This document shows positions 24,018 through 31,364 of a DNA stretch of 64,000 bases, one piece after another. Within the stretch, counting starts at the first letter, position 1. Each line of letters opens with the position of its first letter. The DNA lies in assembly GCA_035263025.1 (NCBI GenBank), contig DATFRR010000169.1, forward strand, positions 1-64,000, given 5' to 3'. The stretch comes from DASQPR01 sp035263025. Its GTDB lineage: Bacteria > Actinomycetota > Actinomycetes > Mycobacteriales > Micromonosporaceae. A model generated the notes under the pieces. That model was given only the letters and a program-made list of their open reading frames with translations. It was not told the DNA's origin and searched no databases. The position numbers and the translations under genes were made by a program.

Positions 24018-26252
24018 TCAGGCGGCGTCGAACCGGTCGAGGTTCATGACCTTGTTCCAGGCCGCGGCGAAGTCGTGCACGAACTTCTCTTGTGCGTCAT
24101 CGCTTCCGTAGACCTCGGCGAGCGCACGCAGCTGCGAGTTCGAACCGAAGACCAGATCGACACGGCTGCCGGTCCACTTGACGTCACCGGTGGCGACGTC
24201 ACGACCTTCGAACGTCTCAGCGTCGTCGGAGGTCGGCTGCCAGTTGGTACCCATGTCGAGCAGGTTCACGAAGAAGTCGTTGGTAAGCGACCCCGCCCGC
24301 TTCGTGAACACGCCGTGCGGCGACTGCTTGGCGTTGGCGCCCAGCACACGTAGGCCACCGACCAGGACAGTCATTTCGGGTGCGCTCAGCGTCAGCAGGT
24401 TCGCGCGATCGAGCAGAAGGTACTCGGACGGCAGCCGGCGGCCCTTCCCGCGGTAGTTGCGGAACCCGTCCGCGGTCGGCTCCAGCACCGCGAACGACTC
24501 CACGTCGGTCTGCTGCTGCGAAGCATCGGTCCGCCCCGGCGTGAACGGGATCTCGATCGGATAGCCGGCATTCTTCGCCGCAAGCTCGACCGCTGCGCAA
24601 CCGCCGAGCACGATCACATCGGCCAGCGAGACCTTCGTGTCGCCAGTCTGCGATGCGTTGAACGATCGCTGGATCCCTTCAAGAGTGCGCAAAACCGTCG
24701 CGAGGTCGTCCGGGTTGTTGACCTCCCAGCCACTTTGCGGTTCGAGACGGATGCGTGCTCCGTTGGCGCCGCCGCGCTTGTCGCTGCCCCGGAACGTCGA
24801 CGCCGATGCCCACGCGGTCGAGACGAGTTGTGCAACGGACAGCCCGGACGCGAGGATTTCACGCTTCAGCGTCGCCGCGTCCGCCGCGCCGATGAGCTCG
24901 TGATCCACCGCTGGTACGGGGTCCTGCCAGATGAGTGCCTCGGTCGGCACGAGTGGGCCAAGGTAGCGGGCGATCGGTCCCATGTCACGGTGAGTCAGCT
25001 TGTACCAGGCCCGCGCGAACGCGTCCGCCAACTCGTCCGGGTGCTCGTAGAAGCGGCGCGAGATCGGCTCGTACACCGGATCGAAGCGCAGCGACAGGTC
25101 GGTGGTCAGCATCGTCGGAGGGCGTCGGATCGATGGGTCCTGCGGGTCGGGGATGGTGCCCGCGCCCGCGCCGTCCTTCGCGACCCACTGGTTCGCGCCG
25201 GCCGGGCTCTGGGTCAGCTCCCACTCGTAGCCGAACAGGTTCTCGAAGAAGCTGTTGTCCCACTGCGTCGGCGTGGCGGACCACGTGACCTCGATGCCAC
25301 TGGTGATCGCGTCCCGGCCGGCACCGGTGCCGTACGTGTTCTTCCAGCCGAGGCCCTGCTGCTCGAGCGGCGCGCCCTCGGGTTCCGGTCCGACGTACGG
25401 CTCCGGATCGGCCGCACCGTGCGTCTTGCCGAACGTGTGCCCGCCAGCGATGAGCGCGACAGTCTCCTCGTCATTCATCGCCATTCGGCGGAACGTCTCG
25501 CGGATGTCCCGGGCGGCGGCGAGCGGGTCCGGTTCGCCGTTCGGCCCTTCCGGATTGACGTATATGAGGCCCATCTGCACCGCGGCGAGCGGGTTCTCCA
25601 GCTCGCGGTCGCCCGTGTAACGCTCATCGCCGAGCCAGGTGTCCTCAGGTCCCCAGTAGACGTCCTCGTCGGGTTCCCACACGTCCGGCCGGCCGCCGCC
25701 GAAGCCGAAAGTCTTGAAGCCCATCGACTCGAGCGCGCAGTTGCCGGCGAACACCATCAGGTCGGCCCAGGACAACTTGCGGCCGTACTTTTGCTTCACC
25801 GGCCATAGCAACCGGCGCGCCTTGTCAAGGTTGCCGTTGTCCGGCCAGCTGTTCAGCGGCGCGAAGCGCTGCATCCCGGTGCCGGCGCCACCGCGGCCGT
25901 CGTGGATGCGGTACGTACCTGCCGCGTGCCACGCCATCCGGATCAGCAGTGGGCCGTAGTGGCCGAAGTCGGCCGGCCACCAGTCCTGCGAGGTCGTCAT
26001 GACCTCCTCGATGTCCCGTCGCACCTCGTCGAGGTCGAGGGTCTTGAACTCCGCCGCGTAGTCGAAATCCGCGCCCATGGGGTTGGACATCGGCGGGTTC
26101 TTCTCGAGGATCTTCAGATTGAGCTGGTTCGGCCACCAGGTGCGGTTCCCGGCGCCCTCGGTCGGGTGCGTGACGCGTCCGAGCGAGAACGGGCAGCCTC
26201 CCTCGCTTTCTTCCGAGTTCATTTCTCCGACAACTGCGTCATGCTCAGGCAC
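24018..26252 (-). CDS. katG: catalase-peroxidase KatG
   Basis: The 744-residue, full-length bifunctional heme enzyme breaks down H2O2 and oxidises peroxidase substrates. The N-terminal active domain has the distal Arg-Trp-His in IRMAWHAAGTYR, the Tyr of the Met-Tyr-Trp crosslink in MGLIYVNPEGPNG, its Met in RRMAMNDEET and the proximal His in GGHTFGKTHG. The C-terminal half is the usual inactive peroxidase copy. The GTG at 26252 has GGAGG seven bases upstream and gives the typical start ending in EEGGCPF-like residues and NRTWWPNQLNLKIL. It lies 45 bases after furA and is very probably in its operon. Confidence 0.98.
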   Translation of the reverse strand: MPEHDAVVGEMNSEESEGGCPFSLGRVTHPTEGAGNRTWWPNQLNLKILEKNPPMSNPMGADFDYAAEFKTLDLDEVRRDIEEVMTTSQDWWPADFGHYGPLLIRMAWHAAGTYRIHDGRGGAGTGMQRFAPLNSWPDNGNLDKARRLLWPVKQKYGRKLSWADLMVFAGNCALESMGFKTFGFGGGRPDVWEPDEDVYWGPEDTWLGDERYTGDRELENPLAAVQMGLIYVNPEGPNGEPDPLAAARDIRETFRRMAMNDEETVALIAGGHTFGKTHGAADPEPYVGPEPEGAPLEQQGLGWKNTYGTGAGRDAITSGIEVTWSATPTQWDNSFFENLFGYEWELTQSPAGANQWVAKDGAGAGTIPDPQDPSIRRPPTMLTTDLSLRFDPVYEPISRRFYEHPDELADAFARAWYKLTHRDMGPIARYLGPLVPTEALIWQDPVPAVDHELIGAADAATLKREILASGLSVAQLVSTAWASASTFRGSDKRGGANGARIRLEPQSGWEVNNPDDLATVLRTLEGIQRSFNASQTGDTKVSLADVIVLGGCAAVELAAKNAGYPIEIPFTPGRTDASQQQTDVESFAVLEPTADGFRNYRGKGRRLPSEYLLLDRANLLTLSAPEMTVLVGGLRVLGANAKQSPHGVFTKRAGSLTNDFFVNLLDMGTNWQPTSDDAETFEGRDVATGDVKWTGSRVDLVFGSNSQLRALAEVYGSDDAQEKFVHDFAAAWNKVMNLDRFDAA

Positions 26253-26297
26253 GGGAGTTCCTCCGAGAGTTGATCGATCGGATCTGTTGACAGATGG

Positions 26298-26729
26298 TCA
26301 GGTCGGCTGCGCCGTGGCGCAGGTGGAGCACAAGCCCCAATAGACGACCTCGGCCTCGTCGATGGTGAATCCGTGGCCGTCGGAAGCGGTGAGGCACGGC
26401 GTGTAGCCGACCGCGCAGTCGACATCGGTGATGACGGCGCACGACCGGCAGACGGCGTGGTGATGGTTATCTGAGACCCGTGACTCGTAGCGAGCCACCG
26501 AACCAGATGGCTGGATGCGACGCACCAGACCCGCCACCGTCAGCGCCCGGAGCCCGTCGTACACCGCCTGGTGTGACAGGCGGGGAAGATCCGTACGGGC
26601 CAGGTCGATGATCGAGTCCGTGTCGGCGTGCGGATGAGCGTGCACGGCGGCCAACACGGCCACCCGCGGACGCGTCACTCGTAGCTCGGCCTCACGCAGC
26701 ATTTGATGGAAGTCCAAGGTCGTGGACAC
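26298..26729 (-). CDS. furA: Fur-family regulator FurA, repressor of katG
   Basis: The 143-residue protein has a winged helix with LREAELRVTRPRVAVLAAVHAHPHADTDSII and LSHQAVYDGLRALTVAGLVRRI. The Fur dimer domain follows, with metal ligands in DNHHHAVCRSC and a second Cys pair, CSTC, near the C-terminus. By analogy with mycobacterial and Streptomyces FurA it represses its own operon with katG and is released by peroxide. It starts at GTG 26729, immediately behind the -10, with no Shine-Dalgarno, so a leaderless transcript is likely. Confidence 0.95.
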   Translation of the reverse strand: MSTTLDFHQMLREAELRVTRPRVAVLAAVHAHPHADTDSIIDLARTDLPRLSHQAVYDGLRALTVAGLVRRIQPSGSVARYESRVSDNHHHAVCRSCAVITDVDCAVGYTPCLTASDGHGFTIDEAEVVYWGLCSTCATAQPT

Positions 26730-26734
26730 ACCTC

Positions 26735-26765
26735 AGCATATCCCGGGTTTTCTGGAACCAGTCAA
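26735..26765 (-). promoter_or_regulatory. furA-katG promoter, probably leaderless
   Basis: On the minus strand, TTGACT (26760-26765) is followed after 17 bases by GATATG (26737-26742), or after 19 by TATGCT (26735-26740). The GTG start of furA begins seven bases after the first -10 candidate, so transcription would begin at or within a base or two of the start codon. The region between is AT-richer than average, which suits FurA binding. The -35 overlaps the stop codon of the preceding gene. Confidence 0.5.
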
Positions 26766-27694
26766 GAATCGCCGGAACGGGCGTCGTGATCACCGAGGAG
26801 CCTTGCCACATCCTCGGCGGTGATCTCGCGGCCTAGAGATTCGGGAGTGCCGCGCGCAAGACTGGTATGCATCACGTCCGCCCAGATCTCGGCAAACGCC
26901 TCGAACAGCGACGGTGTGAGTCCGGCGCCCTCCTGCGTCTTGGCGATTTCGTGCATTTCGGCGACGTACCGGTGCGCCTTTGTGGCGGCCAGGCCCACCT
27001 CGTAGGGCGACCCGAGTTCGGTGCCCAGGTCGGACATGACGACGTCCAGGACACCGTGGTGCGAAGCGGACCGCATCGCCTGGGTCATCAGTCCCATCAG
27101 CCCTTTGTAGACCGATGCGGTGGACATCTTCACCGCACTGGCCGCGCCGATCTGATCGCTCACGACCACTGGACTGACGTGTTTCCAGCCCAGGTCTGCG
27201 ATCTCGGCGGCGCGCGGACCGGACAGGTAGATCCGCGCGCCCGGCCGTACGGTCGGCGGCGGTCCCGAGATTGAGCCATCCACGAAGTCGAGACCGAGCA
27301 CCTCGATTACCTCGCCGGCGGCTCGGGCGGTCGCCGGTGCGATCGCGTTGAGATCCACGACGACCGGTCGGGTTGGTCCACGCCACGTCAAGTCGGCGTG
27401 TTCGCTCGTGCGGTGGGTGGATTCGTCAAGCGTCGCGACCGCCGCGGCAATGTCGGCGGCTGCCGTTAGAGCAGCGCTTGGCGGGGTCACGACGAGGATG
27501 ACACTCGACGCCGCGACAACGTCGGCCAGCCGCGGTACGACCCGTAGCCCGGCGTCGGCGGCCAGCCGAGCGGTACGCGCCGAGCGGCCGTGCAACGACG
27601 TGACGACGTCGTGTCCACCTTCGCGCAATGCCCACCCGACTCCGGCGCCCATATGTCCGGCCCCAACCAGCCCGACGGTCCGCAATGTAGTCAT
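26762..27694 (-). CDS. NAD(P)-binding dehydrogenase with DUF1932 C-terminal domain
   Basis: The 310-residue protein starts with a Rossmann dinucleotide site (TVGLVGAGHMGAGVGWAL) typical of 6-phosphogluconate/beta-hydroxyacid dehydrogenases. DFVDGSISGPPPTVRPGARIYLSG follows in the substrate region. The C-terminal helical part (KMSTASVYKGLMGLMTQAM) matches DUF1932 and keeps the Lys expected in the catalytic helix. Substrate unknown. ATG 27694 follows a GAGAGG. The gene's stop codon lies inside the furA promoter. Confidence 0.82.
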   Translation of the reverse strand: MTTLRTVGLVGAGHMGAGVGWALREGGHDVVTSLHGRSARTARLAADAGLRVVPRLADVVAASSVILVVTPPSAALTAAADIAAAVATLDESTHRTSEHADLTWRGPTRPVVVDLNAIAPATARAAGEVIEVLGLDFVDGSISGPPPTVRPGARIYLSGPRAAEIADLGWKHVSPVVVSDQIGAASAVKMSTASVYKGLMGLMTQAMRSASHHGVLDVVMSDLGTELGSPYEVGLAATKAHRYVAEMHEIAKTQEGAGLTPSLFEAFAEIWADVMHTSLARGTPESLGREITAEDVARLLGDHDARSGDS

Positions 27695-27789
27695 GACGTG
27701 TCGCCTCTCCGCCTGAGAACTCGTCGACCGTACGCCTGCGAGCATCGCCTAGGCTGCCAGCACGTCTGGATCCTGTTCCGGAGGTGCGT

Positions 27790-28617
27790 GTGCCCGACCC
27801 GCTGCGGGTAACCGTCCGCAACGCCACGTTCCAGCGCTGGCAGACGCTGTTGGCGAACCGAACCAAGCGGCTGCGCGCGGGTGAGTTCATGGTGCACGGC
27901 GTGCGACCGATCTCCGCGGCGATTGAACAGCACTGGCAAGTGCGCGAGGTGCTCGCCGATGACCGGCCGCGGCGGTCGCCGTGGGCGGAGCAGGTGTGGC
28001 GGTCGACCGGCGCCGAGCGGTATCTCGTTTCGTCCGGGCTGATGCGCGAGTTGGGCGAGAAGGCTGAGGACACGCCCGAACTGCTCGCCGTCGTCGGGAT
28101 GCCCGCAGATGATCTATCACGGTTGCCGGTATCGCACGACATGTTGGTGACCGTATTCGACCGGCCGTCGAGCCCAGGGAACGTGGGCACCCTCGCCCGC
28201 TCGATTGACGCGTTTCGCGGGACCGGACTGGTGGTCACCGGGCACGCCGCGGACGCGTACGACCCGAAATGCGTACGCGCGAGCACCGGTTCGCTGTTCG
28301 CGGTGCCAACCATTCGCGTCGCATCGCACATCGACGTGCAGCGGTGGGTCGAGCGAATCCGCGCCGACGGCATCCCGATCGTCGTCATCGGCACCGACGA
28401 GGCAGGTGACACGGCGATTAGCGACTTCGACATGACGCAACCACTGGTCATGGTCATCGGCAACGAAACGACCGGGATGACCGAGGGGTGGCGTGATGCC
28501 TGCGACCACCTCGTACGGATCCCGATCGGCGGCACGGCCAGCTCGCTCAATGCGGCGACCGCCGGAAGCGTCGCGCTCTACGAGGCGATGCGCCAGCGGA
28601 CCCTGCAGAATCGCTGA
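27790..28617 (+). CDS. SpoU/TrmH-type 2'-O-ribose RNA methyltransferase
   Basis: The 275-residue SPOUT enzyme has an N-terminal L30e-like substrate-binding domain (VRNATFQRWQTLLANRTKRLRAGEFMVHGVR). The three knot motifs are all present: motif 1 RPSSPGNVGTLARSIDAF, motif 2 VMVIGNETTGM and motif 3 IPIGGTASSLNAATA. It uses SAM to methylate a ribose in rRNA or tRNA; the exact target is unknown. GGAGG at 27780-27784 favours the GTG at 27790 over the GTG at 27784. It diverges from the dehydrogenase gene. Confidence 0.92.
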   Translation: MPDPLRVTVRNATFQRWQTLLANRTKRLRAGEFMVHGVRPISAAIEQHWQVREVLADDRPRRSPWAEQVWRSTGAERYLVSSGLMRELGEKAEDTPELLAVVGMPADDLSRLPVSHDMLVTVFDRPSSPGNVGTLARSIDAFRGTGLVVTGHAADAYDPKCVRASTGSLFAVPTIRVASHIDVQRWVERIRADGIPIVVIGTDEAGDTAISDFDMTQPLVMVIGNETTGMTEGWRDACDHLVRIPIGGTASSLNAATAGSVALYEAMRQRTLQNR

Positions 28618-28653
28618 GGCTGATTGACGGGAGCCGATCAGGGTTTCGCTGGC

Positions 28654-29148
28654 TTACCGACCGGTGGTGCCGTCGATCTGCTCGCGAAGTATGTCCGCGT
28701 GCCCAGCATGGCGGGCCGTCTCGCTGGTCATGTGGGCCATAACCCATCGCAGCGTGTGGTGATTGCCCTCCACCGGGACAATGATCTGCGCCTGCGGATC
28801 GCCAGCGGCGCGGATCGCGCGGTCGCTGTCCTCGACGGCGGCCCGGTAGTCCTGCAATACGGTCGCCGAGTCCCGGTCGGCCGGCACATTCATACCGAGT
28901 TCACGGCTGCCGTCCCAGGCGGTACCGGCGAGGTGGTGGCCGAACCAATACCGCTCCGCCTCGGCCAGGTGCTGGATGAGGCCGAGGATGGACGTGCCGC
29001 TGTCGACCAGGACACGGCGCACCTGCTCGTCCGACAGCCCGTCGGCCTTCTTCAGCACGCAGTGTCGCGCGAAATCCAGAAACGCCATCGCCGTGTCGAG
29101 CTCGCCGGTATCGATTCGGGGTACGGGCTCCCGCTGCGTCTCGGGCAC
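28654..29148 (-). CDS. DinB/DUF664-type protein
   Basis: The 164-residue protein has the four-helix DinB pattern of the DUF664 branch: TAMAFLDFARHCVLKKADGLSDEQV, then ILGLIQHLAEAERYWFGHHLAG with a metal-ligand His, then MTSETARHAGHADILREQIDG with further His ligands. These proteins are often mycothiol-dependent transferases or stress proteins; no activity can be assigned. It is convergent with the RNA methylase and transcribed away from the HTH-GNAT gene. Confidence 0.88.
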   Translation of the reverse strand: MPETQREPVPRIDTGELDTAMAFLDFARHCVLKKADGLSDEQVRRVLVDSGTSILGLIQHLAEAERYWFGHHLAGTAWDGSRELGMNVPADRDSATVLQDYRAAVEDSDRAIRAAGDPQAQIIVPVEGNHHTLRWVMAHMTSETARHAGHADILREQIDGTTGR

Positions 29149-29193
29149 GCCGTCACGGTAACAGCGATGGTTCTCGGGGTGCGAAGAGTGGCT

Positions 29194-30171
29194 TCAGCTG
29201 AGATCGAAGACCATCAGGTAGTCGTCGCCGCATTCCGCGACAACGCGGTAGCCGCAGCGCTGGTACAGGTGTGCGGCCGGGTTGTCGCGCTCGACGGCGA
29301 GGCTGAGGCGGGTGATACCGGCCGCCCGCGCCTCATCGGCAAGCGCCGCGAGGAGTCGAGCGCCGAGGCCGCGACCCCGATGCTCCGGCCAAACCGCGAT
29401 GGCCAACTCGGGCGTCGCGGAGTCGACATAACCGGAGCTGTGATCGTCATCGGTGAAGAGCCGGGCGAATGCTCCGCCGACCGGTTCGCCCGCGCGGTCC
29501 GCAACGACCGCGATATCTCCGACCCGTGGCCAGCCCTGATGGAATCGGGCGAGTTCGGGGTGCGCGAGGAGTTGTTCTTGCGGTGGCAGCGACCGGTCCG
29601 GGTGCCAGGTGACCGCCTCGTAGAGAATTCGCCGGTACGTCGGCAAGTCGTCGACAGTGCCTGCGCGAATCCGGTAGGCACCCGCGTCTCGAACTGGCGC
29701 GACCACATAGGTGAACGCGACCAGGTCGCCGTCGTCGTATGTTGTGCTGTCGAAGTCGTCAATCACGCGCTGCACGCTCTCGACGAGATGGTCGAACATC
29801 GGCGCGGGAAGGACGCCGATGGTCTTTCCGATAAGCGTGTTCGCGCCCGGTGCGGCCGCCTCGACGTCCGCGACGGAATCCTGCAGCATCTGGCTGATCT
29901 GGTCGAGATCGGCGGTCGCCCGGATGTCCGTGACGCTTGCCAGATAGACGTGGCTGACCGAGGCGCCGTCCTTGTCCTGGCCAACCACCTGGAGTAGCCC
30001 GCTGTCGGTGAGCCGTTCAAGGTGGTGGTACACCCGCGTGACCGGTACGCCCAGCGACTCGGCGATCTGCCGCGCGGTGACCGGGTGTTGGGCCATGCGC
30101 AAGATGTGTTGCCGGGTCGGGCTGCGTAGCACCGCCACCGTGTCCGGCGCAAAGTAGGTCTGCTCCGACAT
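29194..30171 (-). CDS. winged-helix (ArsR/HTH_20-type) - GNAT acetyltransferase fusion
   Basis: The 325-residue protein joins two domains. Residues about 5-100 form a winged helix (VLRSPTRQHILRMAQHP, ARQIAESLGVPVTRVYHHLERLTDSGLLQVV). A linker of about 65 residues follows, and the C-terminal half is a GNAT domain (AYRIRAGTVDDLPTYRRILYEAV, GDIAVVADRAGEPVGGAFARL, ELAIAVWPEHRGRGLGARLLAAL, LYQRCGYRVV). The GNAT acetyl-CoA loop (RGRGLG) is intact. Such fusions may acetylate a small molecule or protein and regulate transcription in response, but the target is unknown. ATG 30171 is two or three bases from a palindrome that could be its own operator. Confidence 0.87.
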   Translation of the reverse strand: MSEQTYFAPDTVAVLRSPTRQHILRMAQHPVTARQIAESLGVPVTRVYHHLERLTDSGLLQVVGQDKDGASVSHVYLASVTDIRATADLDQISQMLQDSVADVEAAAPGANTLIGKTIGVLPAPMFDHLVESVQRVIDDFDSTTYDDGDLVAFTYVVAPVRDAGAYRIRAGTVDDLPTYRRILYEAVTWHPDRSLPPQEQLLAHPELARFHQGWPRVGDIAVVADRAGEPVGGAFARLFTDDDHSSGYVDSATPELAIAVWPEHRGRGLGARLLAALADEARAAGITRLSLAVERDNPAAHLYQRCGYRVVAECGDDYLMVFDLS

Positions 30172-30172
30172 C

Positions 30173-30182
30173 ACGCTAGCGT
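30173..30182. promoter_or_regulatory. 10-bp palindrome next to the HTH-GNAT start
   Basis: ACGCTAGCGT is perfectly palindromic and ends one base before the ATG at 30171 (minus strand). Its place at the start of a regulator gene suggests autoregulation. Ten-base palindromes occur by chance in a window of this size, so confidence is low. Confidence 0.25.
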
Positions 30183-30317
30183 CAGTGCGGGGTGCCAACG
30201 CCGTCAAGCAATTCAAGAAATCGGAGTCTGGCTGAATCCCGGATGGGCGCTGAGTGACTCGGCGCCGGCGGCGACCGCAAACGATCGTGTCGCTGAGCGG
30301 GTCGATAGAGTTCGCGG

Positions 30318-31235
30318 ATGCCTCGTCCGTGCCGAGTCGGAATCCAACTGCCCGAGGTCGAACGACGCGTCGACTGGCCGGAGTTGCTGTCGATGGCCCG
30401 TACCGTCGAGGAGGTCGGGTTCGACTCGGTCTGGCTCGGTGACCACCTGCTCTACGACCTACCCGGCGGCCTCACGCGGGGACCGTGGGAGGCGTGGACC
30501 GGGCTGGCCGCACTGGCTGCCGTCACGACACGCGTCGAACTCGGGCCGCTGGTCGCGTCGACGAGCTTCCACGCGCCGGCGATGCTCGCCAAGCAGGCGG
30601 CGACCGTCGACGCGATCTCGGGTGGGCGGCTGATCCTGGGCCTTGGCGCGGGATGGAACGAACGGGAATACCGCGCATTCGGATTCCCGTACGACCACCG
30701 GGTGTCGCGCTTTGAGGAGGCGTTCACGATCATTCGCCGCCTCCTCCACGACGGGCGAGCCGACTTTGCTGGCTCGTACTACCGCGTCGATGACTGTGTG
30801 CTTGACCCCGGTCCGACGCGGCCCGGCGGTCCTCCGCTGATGCTCGGCTCAACAAGCCCTCGGATGATGAGCATTGGGCTGCCGCACGTCGACGCGTGGA
30901 ACGTGTGGTGGAGCGAATACGGCAATACGCCGGAGGGATTCGCCGCTGTCCGAGCACGGGTCGAGGAGGCGGCCGCGCGCGCTGGGCGCCGGCCGGGCGA
31001 GGTTGCGGCCACCGCGGCGGTGCTGGTCGGCATGCCAACCGGAACCGGCCGTCTGATGGGGGACAAGTATCGCCGTGGCGTTGCGCCGGTCCAGGGATCG
31101 GCCGCCGACGTCAGCGGCCATCTCGAGGCGATGGCACGGGCTGGCGCGACGCATCTGCAACTGGTCGTCGACCCGATCACGGTCGAATCCATCGAGACGC
31201 TCGGCGACGCTCTGCGGCTGCTGGATCGCGACTGA
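30318..31235 (+). CDS. LLM-class flavin/F420-dependent oxidoreductase
   Basis: The 305-residue luciferase-like monooxygenase-fold protein shows GIQLPEVERRVDWPELLSMA, GFDSVWLGDHLLY, AAVTTRVELGPLVASTSFHAP, the conserved DAISGGRLILGLGAGWNEREY and RRLLHDG. These match the F420-dependent TIGR03560/TIGR03619-like groups of actinobacteria. It would oxidise or reduce an organic substrate with F420 or FMN; the substrate is unknown. The stop codon lies in the first unit of a short tandem repeat. It diverges from the HTH-GNAT gene. Confidence 0.88.
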   Translation: MPRPCRVGIQLPEVERRVDWPELLSMARTVEEVGFDSVWLGDHLLYDLPGGLTRGPWEAWTGLAALAAVTTRVELGPLVASTSFHAPAMLAKQAATVDAISGGRLILGLGAGWNEREYRAFGFPYDHRVSRFEEAFTIIRRLLHDGRADFAGSYYRVDDCVLDPGPTRPGGPPLMLGSTSPRMMSIGLPHVDAWNVWWSEYGNTPEGFAAVRARVEEAAARAGRRPGEVAATAAVLVGMPTGTGRLMGDKYRRGVAPVQGSAADVSGHLEAMARAGATHLQLVVDPITVESIETLGDALRLLDRD

Positions 31236-31280
31236 GACCGCTGGATCGCGACTGAGAGTGCCGGACGGCGACTGACGCCA
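31221..31280. repeat. 20-bp tandem repeat spanning a stop codon
   Basis: The unit CTGGATCGCGACTGAGACCG (31221-31240) is repeated at 31241-31260 with two changes and more loosely at 31261-31280. The first copy contains the stop codon of the LLM gene. The core GGATCGCGA recurs four times after another gene's stop at 55337-55431. Confidence 0.7.
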
Positions 31281-31293
31281 GCGAGGCGGGCGC

Positions 31294-31329
31294 CTCCTCA
31301 CCGCTATGGGGGTCCACAGCGGTGAGGAG
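31294..31329. terminator. bidirectional intrinsic terminator between convergent genes
   Basis: CTCCTCACCGCT (31294-31305) and AGCGGTGAGGAG (31318-31329) form a perfect 12-bp stem with a 12-base loop. It sits between the LLM gene and the end of the GH92 gene and probably serves both. Confidence 0.85.
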
Positions 31330-31364
31330 TCCCATCCCCACCAACGACCGAGCCGGCGATCAGG

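Noticed and set aside
24735..25808. Open frame of 357 codons opposite katG
   Set aside because: Composition is Arg-rich and lacks any motif; katG on the other strand is unquestionable.
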